A stretch of DNA of 64,000 bases, taken from NCBI GenBank assembly GCA_036023115.1, contig JAYKKT010000079.1, positions 16,331,501 through 16,395,500 of the forward strand. Reading direction: 5' to 3'. The position numbers were made by a program, and so were the translations under genes. The stretch is from Brasenia schreberi (lineage: Eukaryota; Streptophyta; Magnoliopsida; Nymphaeales; Cabombaceae). Below the pieces are notes generated by a model. It saw only the letters and a list, made by a program, of their open reading frames with translations. It did not search any database and was not told the DNA's origin. How positions within the stretch are numbered: position 1 is the first letter of the stretch; every line of letters starts with the position of its first letter. Of the stretch, positions 39,480-49,188 are shown one piece after another.

Positions 39480-39862
39480 AAGGCTTACAGGAGCAATTTT
39501 GCTGATATTTGCAAATAAACAAGACATACAAGGAGCGTTAAGTCCAACAGAGATAACCAAGGTTAGTACCGGAAATTTGAATAGTTTGTTTATGACTAGC
39601 TGTTGTATTTAATGGTGTAGCTTGATCGCTGTTTTTTAACCTGGAGGTGTTGATCTGAAACTTCATGTCCCAACTGGCTGTTATAATTGTTTCAAACCTG
39701 AGAGTTACTTTCACTGCTCTGCAGGTGTTGAACTTAGATTCTTTGGATACAAACAGGCATTGGAAGATTTTTGGTTTCAGTGCTTACACCGGGGAAGGTC
39801 TGCTTGAAGGTTTCAATTGGCTAGTGGGGGACGTTGCATTACGAATTTATGTTCTTGACTGA

Positions 39863-41525
39863 AACTTTGTGATGGCTCGGCCTGCTAGTGGGCCTCTTTC
39901 CGATTATGTGAAGAGGGACTAGTAAGTTCTTTGTTCTGTTGGCTTCTTCACCGTCATGCAGTCTCAATGTTCTGATGCTTCCAGATTTCACGGGTACGAA
40001 GCACGTTGTTTATGAACCCGTGAGAAAAGTAACGAGTTTTTTTCACTTTTCACTGCCTTGCAGTCTCAATGTTGCTGACGCTGTCATATTTTATGAATCT
40101 TCTTTGAGAGAAAAATCTCCTGGTTCAAAACCATGTCTCATGCTGGTACCTTTGTCATTTGCATGGATCTAAACACCAAATCTCTTGTACTATTTAAAGT
40201 TTACCAAGTTTAATGCGCTATGGGATTGATTTCTAAGACAATGGAACACTGAATCCTCAGGTAAGAAGGATGATTCCAAAATGCCATAAACTATCATGCT
40301 TTAACCAAATTTAACAGACTAAAGTGCACATAATTGATGTTATATACGACTTAATGACTAGTTATGGAACCGCACATGAAAATGGAGGCGGCGTCATGCT
40401 ACCGCTTTTCTTCTTGATTTTGGTAACAATGGAGAGATACAAGCCATGCATGCTTCCCCTGGTTATGGAACTCACAACCTGCAACTTGTGGAGTCCCCTA
40501 GCCAGGTGAGCTATCTCTCTTAGTGTTTTTTCTATTACAATTATCATTTATCTTGCACTTACCAATTAAACCTAGACAACCAAAACATCACAAAGAAAGT
40601 GTGCAAACGGTAACCAACCTGACTTGATCCTTTGTATTGCCTCTAATTATTTTCATACAAATTATTGAGGCAATAACTAACCAACCAATCCCCAAAGGGC
40701 CAGCCTTTGACAAAGTGTTGCACAAGGATAACCTTGATAATCCTCTGCCACAATGCTGGCATGTCATAAAAGCTCGAACTGCAAACTCCCTATGAAAAAT
40801 CTTAGAACAGTTCGTAGTAAGCTCAGGGGATTAAGCTCTTGACAACTAGATTGCTATCTCGTTTGTGTCCACGGTCAAACTTTCATTGCGAATATAGGAA
40901 GTGAAGATGTACCAGAGCTATGCCAAGTTCACCTATCAATGTTTCCTAAAATGGAGGTTCAACAATTCAAGGCACGAAAGACCCCATGCCTGATAAATGA
41001 AGAGTTGCCTGGTCAGTACTCATAATTACCACGTATAGAAGGGCTAGCAGAAGGTGATGCAATAAATTGGTCTCTCAAGGCATGGGAGTTGATCCACTCG
41101 ATAGGGAGCGGTCTGCAAGATTTCGGTATTATTTTGAGATTTATCACACGATTGATTAACCTATTAGACATAGAAAAACTCATTTTGGACTTGAAGGCAT
41201 CATTTCTTCCATGCACCCAACTGCAGATTACACGAAGCTGAAGGCGAGGAATTGATATGCAAGTTCAATCAGTTCAACAGAAACTCTCTTGTGCATATGT
41301 GTGTGCACGGGCGTTTGTCACTTAACATTTACACGTAGGCAAGCACATGAGTCAGCAGATGATGGCTTATGAAACAATGAGGACAATTTAAAAGAGGCTG
41401 CAATACACAAGAGAGGAAGCTCCAGCCTCTCCAGTCTTATCAGGCTCTCTGAACCACAAGGAAAAACTAGGCATAATGTCGAAATAGATAGAAGCAATTC
41501 CAGCCCAACCATAAGCTACTGTGCA
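39863..41525. other. intergenic between the ARL2-like and YqaJ-like genes
   Basis: The first 300 bp are probably 3' UTR of the ARL2-like gene. The motif TGCAGTCTCAATGTT occurs twice there (about 39957 and 40060), marking a small duplication. The remainder (40200-41520) has only short open frames without recognisable families. The 3' UTR of the minus-strand YqaJ-like gene would lie just below 41526. Confidence 0.4.
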
Positions 41526-42362
41526 TTATGTCTGATAAATCTCCAATTTCCCTTCAATTTCCTTGTAAATTATCCTTGCCTCTGCAGCCAAGATCCTGCT
41601 TTGTGCTATTACATATCCAGTAAGCAGGTGCTTTTCTGCAGGAATATATCTTTCTGCCCCCTCTTTGTCGCCAAGAAGTAGTGCTTCCCTTGCAGGAACC
41701 ACACTTTCCCACCAAAACTCCCTAAGGATCCCATGAATCAATTCCCAGTAGCCAGAATCCTTGAAGACTCTGAAAACAGTACTAGCTTTAGGCGTCCAAC
41801 AATATAAGTCCACCCATTCTCTGCCCATTATTTCCATCAATCCCTGAACCTGGGGTAAGTAGTAGTATGGGACCTTCGTCCATGGCACACCAAGCTCTGG
41901 TTTGCCATTATTGTAAGGACATTTGACCTCTAATATGCCCATGTCACAAACTAGCCCATCAGGAGAGCCACCCATCCAGCCAAGTTCTTCCTCATTTTCG
42001 TGCATGGCAAAACCAAGTAGATCTACTTCATGGCCGGTGATGGTCTTGTATCTCTCAATAGCAGCTGGTTCATGTAGGACTCCCCATGTCATAGCAGAGT
42101 TGCTAGAAAAGCTACTGGCATCAGGCGAGAATACCTTTTCATACCACAGCTCTGACCGTCTGTTCTTCCAAAAGCCAAGTGCTGTGCTGAAGGAGCTAGA
42201 TGTCAGTTTGTTTTTCCTCAGCTCAAACCACTCACTCGAGCGTTGGGGGACATCAAGTGCTACTGCAGCAATGCCAAAGTTCCTAAACTGAAGCACTAGA
42301 TGTCTGCTTCTTGATACCTTATGGTAGAGGAATTGAAATGATCTCACTTGTGTCTTATTCAT
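41526..42362 (-). CDS. YqaJ/RecE-like exonuclease-fold protein, probably organellar
   Basis: 278 residues from MNKTQVRSF at 42362 to the stop at 41526. It belongs to the PD-(D/E)XK superfamily, YqaJ viral-recombinase-like, as does a small conserved plant protein family. Visible motifs: QRSSEW and LRKNKL (about 40-53), TWG and EPAA (92-101), SPDG with the catalytic Asp at 135, LEVKCP with Glu145 and Lys147, and PQVQG (Gln173). The first 35 residues are basic, Ser/Phe-rich and acid-free, so a mitochondrial or plastid transit peptide is likely. An in-frame ATG 36 codons upstream (42470) exists. The stretch between contains intron-acceptor-like sequence (TTATCACAG at about 42442), so I prefer 42362. 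It probably nicks or trims organellar DNA, but no substrate can be read from the sequence. The frame is intact. The FAR1-related gene lies divergently upstream. Confidence 0.85.
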   Translation of the reverse strand: MNKTQVRSFQFLYHKVSRSRHLVLQFRNFGIAAVALDVPQRSSEWFELRKNKLTSSSFSTALGFWKNRRSELWYEKVFSPDASSFSSNSAMTWGVLHEPAAIERYKTITGHEVDLLGFAMHENEEELGWMGGSPDGLVCDMGILEVKCPYNNGKPELGVPWTKVPYYYLPQVQGLMEIMGREWVDLYCWTPKASTVFRVFKDSGYWELIHGILREFWWESVVPAREALLLGDKEGAERYIPAEKHLLTGYVIAQSRILAAEARIIYKEIEGKLEIYQT

Positions 42363-42479
42363 GTTCTTGACAATGAAACTTGGATGGAAAGGCTTGCTTA
42401 TGGTGAAGACTGATACATACAAATAAACTGTGATAAGCTGATGCAACAGGAATATCAGATAAAAAGTCATACACCAGGT

Positions 42480-44150
42480 AAGAAATTATTATTTGAAACA
42501 TCTAACTTGTAAAAGAAAACATGCACTAGAAAAGAAAAGCATACCAAACTCTAATATTGAGGAATTAATTGGTTAGACTTAGACATATGATGTGAAAACT
42601 CTTCCTCAAATTAACAATGCAAGCAATGATTGAATGAAAACACAATCAGGCTAACAACTAATTTCATGTAAATAATGTTGGATGATGGCTAAATGGTTCA
42701 CACAAGCTCTGATTCATCAAATTCCATGAATATATCATTTGCGTGAGTGCGATCTGATTATTACTCAATAAGTCCAAGCTGCATAATAAGATGAACTAAC
42801 CCAACTACCGCCTGATTCCAGCTGATGCAATCTGGTTTTCACATGGACCAATTCAAAAAGAATTGGATTGGCTAGACTATCCCAGCACTGTCCCTCAAGC
42901 AAAATTGAGGAGATAAAGATCAACTAGGAACCAGTGTAGAAGAACTACATGAAAGTTACATATATGAGTCCAGCCAAGATCAAGTGGAAACGATGCTGTG
43001 TTTTTTAGTGAAGCCAACTTGGTCTCACACATTAATGGTAGAAAGGCCACGGATCCCAATGTAAAGAGGAAGCTGGTGTAATAGGACTTCCACATGTTCC
43101 TTGTACTTCAAGTTCCTTGCCACATATATATGAACGAAAAAGCATAACAAAGATAAGATATGACACAAGCAAAGAAACAAATAACAGCAAAGAATAAAAT
43201 ACGACAGAAAGCCATTTTGCTAACCCTTATGACATGGGAACAGATCCAATCCTGATAGTGTAATACCACTTGTCATGGAATTTGCGATCAAGCGCACTGG
43301 GACCGATCAATCCTGCGAAAAAAATTAGTAGAAATAAATAAAATGAAATCATTTCTAGGGTACGTTTATAATCAAAGGAGAAAAGAATCTAGACCACACG
43401 TGTGTGTTCCTCAGACATCTACATATCTAATCCGACAAGGAAGCTGATCTTGACATGCAGTAAGGCATCATGCCCCAAAGCACAGAGTTCATATGCAAAT
43501 GAGAATGTCGTAAAAAAAGTGTTTACGATGCAAAGCATTTTTACCAACTAACCATTGAGGAGCAAGCCTGAAGGCTTACCTCAGACTTACGTTTAAAAGA
43601 TAAGAAAAATCAAGAAAAGATAACCAACACCACAAGAAAAACCGAGTTTCAACAACAAAGTTAGTGATGAGGCTGATGCAATAAAGGTGGGAGTTCTCCG
43701 AAATCTTATGAAGTTGGACTTGACATTGTATCAGTTGATAGTCCGCCTACGTTATAAACCAAGTCAGCAGCTTTAATGTCATTGATGGAAAAAGTAAGTA
43801 TAACAGAAGGAATTATTAGAACACAAGAACTTCACTGTATAGACAGACCAATACTTGAGAATATATTAAACTGAACTCTTGATGTGTAAATAGCCACTAA
43901 GCATGCCAAACGATGGTCGTCATTCAATAGGAAACAGTTACACAAAACAAGCTAGGAATCACTTCCTTTGTAGCAATATAAAGGAAGAGGAAACAGACCC
44001 GATGAGAAATCCATGACAACAGACATGCAAAATACTATGAGCTGCAGTTTTCAAGCTTAAATCACATAGGTTTTCTCTCATTTTACTGTATCGATTACGC
44101 AAAGAAAACATAGACAGACACAATACTTGCGCAAATTCAACCACCATTTT
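42480..44150 (-). other. probable 5' leader exons and introns of the YqaJ-like gene
   Basis: No long coding frame. On the minus strand a candidate acceptor (TTTTTTCGCAG) ends near 43314, followed by GATTGATCGGTCCC, which would start an internal leader exon. The stretch near 44030-44150 could be the first exon; a frame from the ATG near 44147 reads MVVEFAQVLCLSM. Splice sites are inferred and untested. Confidence 0.3.
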
Positions 44151-44353
44151 GAGAATGGACGCAGTATACTGAATACGAGCCTCGTTCTGATAATCTTCCT
44201 TATTTTGCGGTCAACGAGGCTTCAACTCAGGCAACGAGAGAGAGAGAGAGAGTCTTTCTAGGGTTTTACTCTGCCCTCCATGGTGGTCGTGAGGAGACAT
44301 ACACAGACCGCTATCCGCTTATCCACCCTAATCCAGAAGAGTGAATCGGATCC
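44151..44353. promoter_or_regulatory. shared divergent promoter region
   Basis: Lies between the presumed 5' end of the minus-strand YqaJ-like gene and the leader of the plus-strand FAR1-related gene. It contains a GA run (about 44237-44251) and CTAGGGTTTT at about 44260-44269, a telo-box (AAACCCTA on the minus strand) common near start sites of plant housekeeping genes. Confidence 0.5.
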
Positions 44354-44401
44354 GTGTCATTATTAGCAATTTGGTCTGACCCGAGATCCAGATTTTTTGG
44401 G

Positions 44402-44437
<36 letters not shown>

Positions 44438-44765
44438 ACGACGACGAGCAGAGATCATATGCTCATACTCCCAGTCGGAGGGGCGACGATCGACCTGTGG
44501 GCGTGGATCCGTTCCTCTAAAACCCTAATCAACAAGGACTCTTCGTCGAAGCCGTGGAGACCCCCATTTTCTGCACCACCATTCACAAACTCAACCGATC
44601 GTCTGGTCTGTTTCCAATCCTTCATTTCTTTTTCTCTGGCTCTCTTCACAATTCATTCTGATGACGCATTTCGGAATGTTGATTATTTACTAAAGGGAGA
44701 GGAAATCCTTCTTCTTACTGGTTTCAGCAGACGTATTACTCTTGTTATTGGTACTTTTTCAGCAG
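44354..44765 (+). promoter_or_regulatory. 5' leader of the FAR1-related gene, with CT repeat and probable intron
   Basis: A CT run spans 44405-44434. A strong acceptor-like stretch, TACTTTTTCAG, ends at 44762, three bases before the ATG at 44766, so the leader probably contains an intron ending there. The donor is not certain; one candidate is the GTCTGT at about 44605. An open frame across the leader is not a credible protein. Confidence 0.5.
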
Positions 44766-46721
44766 ATGGCTCTTGTCCCTGTAGATGGAGATGGTGGAAG
44801 TAGTGAGAGCCAGTACCACATGAAGGATGATGTTGATTTCGAGGATATCAGTTTTGTTCCTAAGGTTGGCATGGAATTCTGTGACGATGTTCAGGCATAT
44901 GAGTTCTACAACACGTATGCTCATAGACAAGGATTTAGTGTTCGAATTCGTTCCTGGGATAAGAATATTATGGGAGAGGTAACGCGAAAGGCATTTGTGT
45001 GTCATAGGGAAGGTTATACCCTAAAAAAGGGTGGCTCTGTTAGAGTAAGAACGGATGCAAGATGTGGTTGTCTTGCTAGAATGGTTGTGAAGAGAGGAGC
45101 AAATGGAAAGCTGTATGTATCGCAGTTCGAACCTACACACAATCATCAAGTTGTTACTTCTAACAAGGTGAACATGTTGTGGTCGCATCGAAGAAAATTG
45201 CACCCAGCTCTTGCAGAATTGGCAGATAGCTTGGATGTGAGTCTCACGGACTCTTGTAATTATACAGGAAAGCAGAATGGTGAATATAAGGACTCGGCAC
45301 AATTACCACTAGAGTACAAGAACTACTTAAGGGGAAGACGTTCTATTACTCCAAAGTATGGCGATCCAGGAGCTCTGATGCAATATCTACAGGACACAAG
45401 TGCAAATGACCCTTCATTTTTCAGTGCAATACAACTTGATAATGATGAACTCATAACAAATATCTTCTGGGCTGATGCGAGGTCAAGATTAGACTATGGC
45501 CTTTTCGGGGATGTTGTTCGCTTTGACACCACGTTAAAGCTTAATAAGTCTGGTTGGCCTTTTGCTTTCTTTACTGGAGTAAACCATCACAAAAAAAATG
45601 TTATTTTTGGTACAACATTGCTATATGATCAGAGCAGTGAATCTTTTGAGTGGTTGTTTCAAGCTTTTGTAGGAGCAATGAAGGGGAAACAACCAAAAGT
45701 GGTATTGACAGATCAAGATCCAGCAATAACGAATGCGTTACTTAAGGTTTGGCCAGATGCATACCATCGACTTTGTGTGCAACCTATCTTTCAAAACTGC
45801 ATAAAGCACTTTGGGCATCTATTTAATAGTGGAAGCGAACTCAGGAATGACTTTAGCAACTGTTTGTTTCATTGTGATGATCATGATGCTTTTATATTTT
45901 CATGGCAGAATATGTTAAATAAGCACAATCTTGTGGGCAATGAATATTTGGCAAACTTATTCAAGGAAAAGGAGAAATATGCACTAGCTTATGGACGGGA
46001 CAGGTTTTGTGCTGGTATGAATACTAATGAAATGGATGAAAGCATAAACAATATTTTGAAAAGATACTTAAATTCCAAATTGGATATTTTAAGTTTTCTC
46101 AAGTATTATGAGGAGTTGGTAGATGATCAAAGGCTTGATGAATTTAAGGAGGATACAAAAGCAACCGAAACAGCTCCTGCAATGTTGTATACACATTTGT
46201 TGAGAGAAGCAGCAAAAGTTTATACTCCAAATGTTTTTGAAATGGTTCGGAAGGAAGCAATGGGTGTCTTGGACTGTGATATTGATTGTGTGAGTGAACT
46301 TGAACATGCCGTCAAGTATAAAGTGACATCCATGCAGAGTGTTAAAGAACATCTTGTCAGTTTTGAGTCATCAAGTTTGACAGTTTCTTGTAGCTGCAAA
46401 AAGTTCGAGTCCATGGGCATTTTGTGTTCACATGCTCTGAAGGTGCTTGATCATGTAAAAGTTAAACAAATTCCAAAGGGTTACATATTGAGAAGGTGGA
46501 CAAAGAGTGCTAAGAGTGCTGTTGCAACTCAGAGTATGTTGCACAATGATGGTGATAACAAGTCGCTTATGGAAAATGATATATACAATATTATTACCAC
46601 GATAGCAAGGAAGGCTTCGAAAAGCAAGGAGGCATACCGGTACCTTGAAAGTCAAGCCATAATGATCATGGAAGAAGTGGATAACATATTGAAAAAAGAC
46701 GTGGAACAAGATGGATCTTAG
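44766..46721 (+). CDS. FRS: FAR1-related sequence (FRS) transcription factor
   Basis: Single open coding exon, 651 residues, from MALVPVDGDG to a TAG at 46719. Domains in order: FAR1-type WRKY-GCM zinc finger at about 36-130 (GMEFCDDVQAYEFYNTYA, FVCHREG, RCGCLARM, THNHQ); MULE transposase-derived core at about 250-345 (RFDTTLKLNKSG, GVNHHKKNV, VLTDQDPAI); a DESINN helix; and a SWIM zinc finger at about 541-556 (CSCKKF ... CSHALKVL). FRS proteins are domesticated Mutator-like transposases acting in the nucleus as DNA-binding regulators of light signalling and related processes. The usual CxWHI segment reads CVQPIFQN here; it is not known to be essential. The in-frame TTG at 44742 is rejected as a start because it lies upstream of the splice acceptor. 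The size is normal for the family and no defects were found. A coiled-coil-like tail ends the protein. Confidence 0.93.
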   Translation: MALVPVDGDGGSSESQYHMKDDVDFEDISFVPKVGMEFCDDVQAYEFYNTYAHRQGFSVRIRSWDKNIMGEVTRKAFVCHREGYTLKKGGSVRVRTDARCGCLARMVVKRGANGKLYVSQFEPTHNHQVVTSNKVNMLWSHRRKLHPALAELADSLDVSLTDSCNYTGKQNGEYKDSAQLPLEYKNYLRGRRSITPKYGDPGALMQYLQDTSANDPSFFSAIQLDNDELITNIFWADARSRLDYGLFGDVVRFDTTLKLNKSGWPFAFFTGVNHHKKNVIFGTTLLYDQSSESFEWLFQAFVGAMKGKQPKVVLTDQDPAITNALLKVWPDAYHRLCVQPIFQNCIKHFGHLFNSGSELRNDFSNCLFHCDDHDAFIFSWQNMLNKHNLVGNEYLANLFKEKEKYALAYGRDRFCAGMNTNEMDESINNILKRYLNSKLDILSFLKYYEELVDDQRLDEFKEDTKATETAPAMLYTHLLREAAKVYTPNVFEMVRKEAMGVLDCDIDCVSELEHAVKYKVTSMQSVKEHLVSFESSSLTVSCSCKKFESMGILCSHALKVLDHVKVKQIPKGYILRRWTKSAKSAVATQSMLHNDGDNKSLMENDIYNIITTIARKASKSKEAYRYLESQAIMIMEEVDNILKKDVEQDGS

Positions 46722-47027
46722 GAACCATGACTGGAATTGAATCCATAAATGATGGACCTTTCATCCCTTTTCTCATCAGACTACTATGAAGTTTTTGTGC
46801 ATAATTGCTTCTAAAGTCAAGCATGAGTATCATTTAGAGATGCTGGTAAGATAAAAGGAACTTGTAACCAGCAATGTTGTTGGATGAGAAATTTTGATTA
46901 GATAGGAATGCATAGGTGTACAACAGCAAGTATGAATGCCTGTAAGGTACGTGTAAGCATGTGCGCTCATTTGCCTTTAAAGTAATATTTACAAATCTTT
47001 TTGTGTTTCTATATTAAGATGGTGGGG
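46722..47027 (+). other. 3' flank of the FRS gene
   Basis: AT-rich, with stops in all frames. Probably 3' UTR, with no distinct terminator motif that I can single out. Confidence 0.4.
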
Positions 47028-47190
47028 GATGTAAGGGATCACCCTTGCATGGTCAGTCCCAAGCCCGGATAAAGGAGGAGGATTGTGTTAGGCTTCCGAC
47101 AACCAACATTAAACTTTGTTAGACTTAACAAAGAATCCATGAAGCCGACCCATCTAATATGGGAAAAGGTTTAGTTGTTGTTATATATTA
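47028..47190 (+). mobile_element. minimal RTE LINE derivative: 5' end fused to 3' end
   Basis: About 105 bp (ATGTAAGGGATCACCCTTGC through GTTAGGCTTCCGACAA and AAACTTTGTT) match the 5' end of LINE copy B. They join directly to the family's 3' end (CCGACCCATCTAATATGGGA, AAAGGTTTAGTTGTTGTT). The whole body, endonuclease and RT, is missing. It is SINE-sized and non-autonomous but built from the LINE's own two ends. The 3' (TTG) tail is short. Confidence 0.85.
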
Positions 47191-48078
47191 AGATGGTGGA
47201 GGGTTATTCCTTTTGATCTTACATAGAAAAGAATGTCAGATGCAATTTTCACTATGAACAATGGTTCACCAAACTACCAATGCCCTCACGGAAACTTGAG
47301 GTATCCACATAGAAATAGATGTTGATTTTTAAGAGAGTCACTGATCCTGTCGAGAAAATAATTTTCTCATGATAGAAAGAACGGATGAAAAGCTGATAAT
47401 ATTGGTACTTCTCATTGACTTTGAAACACTCACTTCTCTCGTGTTTCTCCTTGCTTGTATTATCACAAAAGTGCCATGAGATTTTAACAAATTCTAAAGT
47501 GGTTTGAATACTTCAATCCAAACTTTCTGTTTTTTCTTGCCTTTATCATAAGAAGATTAATACGAAAAGCTGCTCTTTTATTTTTCAAAAAGAAACTATA
47601 AATGTAGAAAAATTCAAAGCATCCAAGACTCTTGAGAAGAGACTACCTGTTGATAACATCACTGAAGAGAAAGATTGCCGAGAAAACTCTAATAACAAGA
47701 ATGGTCACAATGTTGAGTTAACTTTACACATGTTTATTTCCTGTATCACATTTGATGTTTATTTGTTTATTATGATAGATGGTGAAGTCAATTCAGATGA
47801 AATATTAGGTGAATGTTCTCACCATTTTATGGATCCGTGGAAGCTCATGTATTTTGTCCATGATCCTCATGGACGACTACTGATACTTAAAGGTACATAG
47901 CAATAGAATCAAATGGAAAAATTTGTGCTTAAATTTTAAAATGTGTAACATAATATGGGTGGTCTTTGTTGTGCGAGATGCAATTGGCTACAAGCCTACA
48001 AGGGCTTCATGCTTATTGAAAATCTTTTCTTATTGCCATAGTCTACTTCAGCCATCATAAAAGGCTTCATAGATCGTT
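47191..48078 (+). other. gene-poor flank with two possible orphan exons
   Basis: At about 47585-47700 a frame reads ETINVEKFKASKTLEKRLPV and on through TEEKDCRENSNN. At about 47776-47893 another reads GEVNSDEILGECSHHFMDPW, then KLMYFVHDPHGRLLILK before GTACAT. Both have exon-like composition and plausible splice borders. I recognise neither, and cannot connect them to a start or stop. They could be exons of a gene broken by the retroelement at 48084. Confidence 0.25.
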
Positions 48079-48083
48079 CTTTT

Positions 48084-48303
48084 TGTTAAAATGTAATAGG
48101 GTTGGGTCAAGAGGACCCTTAAGTCTGTGTTTGAAATCAGGTCTCAACGGACCCATGGCCACTTTGTACCACCTAGCATAGTTGCTGGCTTTCACTCTTC
48201 TCCTCTATAAATACTCATGTATTCAATAATCTCAAGCAACTGCTTTGTATATAGATTTGATATTCAATAAAATGAATGTAAGTCGATTACTTGTTTTCTA
48301 ACA
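48084..48303 (+). repeat. left LTR
   Basis: TG...CA ends. A TATA box, TATAAATA, lies at 48206-48213, and an AATAAA-type signal near 48276 in the 3' part. It is the better preserved of the two LTRs as a promoter. Confidence 0.8.
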
Positions 48304-48315
48304 TGGTATTAGAGC
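48304..48315 (+). promoter_or_regulatory. primer-binding site, initiator Met tRNA type
   Basis: TGGTATTAGAGC immediately follows the left LTR. It differs by one base from the TGGTATCAGAGC primer site common in plant copia elements. Confidence 0.8.
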
Positions 48316-48467
48316 TTTGTTAGCGTTTAGTGGTTCAGGTGATGGGATTGGTGTGGGATTGGTGTGTTGGCAAGCATCGAAGACCAATGGCGGGTTGGGC
48401 TAGTAGACGGGTTGAGATATCAGGCGACGGTGAAGGGTGATGATAGAGAAGCAGGAGCTCTTCTCCC

Positions 48468-49188
48468 TCACCGAAGAAGAAGCCACAAAGTAGAGAAGTT
48501 ATGTTGATTTCTCAAGTTGGCATACACATCCCTCTTCTAATTCCGGACGACCAAGTTCTCCCCCTTGCTATCAGCAGCCTCAATCATCTTCTCCGCGATG
48601 TTGAAGACGCCATCGATGAATCTGAGCTCAAAACCCTCATGGGCGGAGAACTTAGTGGCCTTGAGCATGACATCCCTCAATGGTCCCGGACCGAGCTTGC
48701 TCCTGATCATGAACATGGGCATGATCAGGCTCGCTCATGTAGAGGACAAAATTGTCGTATTTCATAAACCGGTAATCACGGGCGAGCGCTACCATGAAGC
48801 CGCTTGTAGAGGCATGGCCGGAGATCGCTGTGATGGTGGGCAATTCAAGCCTCATGAAAGAGGACAAGAGGGATTCAAATTGGAGATGGATTTGGCAGAG
48901 GCTTTCGACGGCGAGGTTACGACCGGTCCATGCGATGTCGAAGTCGTTGGAAAAGTAGCAGCCATCGTTAGCCGTAATGAGGGTGTTGGTGCCTGGCGAG
49001 TGTCTCATAGCGTCAAGGATGGCGGAGAGGTCATTGGTGGTGGCCAGATTGAAGTGATGGTCACTAGAGCCAGTTGGTGGTTCACGGAGGCGGACACAAA
49101 TACTGGGGAGGAAGAGAAGAAAGAAGGAAGAATGGAGGAGGCCCTGGCCGACGGCGGACGACCTCCCGTTAGGGTATAACATTGTCAT
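48468..49188 (-). pseudogene. ECI1-like: enoyl-CoA delta-isomerase (ECI) pseudogene inside the LTR element
   Basis: Minus strand, crotonase fold, like plant peroxisomal ECI enzymes, which move double bonds of unsaturated enoyl-CoA during beta-oxidation. A candidate start is MTMLYPNGRSS at 49188. Recognisable parts: TNDLSAILDAMRHSPGTN, TANDGCYFSNDFDIAW, LELPTITAISGHASTSGFMV (the oxyanion-hole region) and YRFMKYDNFVLYMSE. After a frameshift near 48720, MFMIRSKLGPGPLRDVMLKA and AAEKMIEAADSKG-like sequence follow. Near 48535 a TAG stands where the family has Trp (VRN-stop-KRDVYANLRN). The N-terminal 30 residues do not match well. Native plant ECI genes lack introns, so absence of introns does not prove an RNA intermediate. 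A TATATAAA at 49467-49474 (minus strand) could be its old promoter. Confidence 0.82.

Larger units (their letters stand above)
34336..39862 (+). pseudogene. TTN5-like: ARL2/TITAN5-like small GTPase, central part missing
   Basis: Four exons match plant ARL2 (tubulin-folding cofactor GTPase, TITAN5): 34336-34400, 34514-34624, 39480-39561 and 39725-39862, all with GT/AG borders in consistent phase. Exon 1 begins [19 protein letters not shown]. Exon 2 holds the P-loop GLDNSGKT and switch I ending PTLGFNIKT. Exon 3 carries the guanine-specificity motif ANKQDIQGAL. Exon 4 has FSAYTGEGLLEGFNWLV and ends IYVLD. About 54 residues between YQ and RLTG are absent, including the WDVGGQ switch II motif and the helix after it. 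I read 34625-34925 and 38890-39479 and did not find them. Two RTE LINE pieces occupy the gap. The total is about 130 residues against about 185 for the family. Read-through past 34624 gives YSLCLNI, like the family's YTLNI, so the deletion may start near 34648. Without switch II it could not switch on GTP. Confidence 0.85.

Noticed and set aside
44742..44765. Upstream start for the FRS protein
   Set aside because: It would begin at TTG and lies before a strong splice acceptor; the ATG at 44766 is the natural start.
47028..47190. tRNA-derived SINE
   Set aside because: Its 5' part matches the LINE's own 5' end, and no A/B box is evident.
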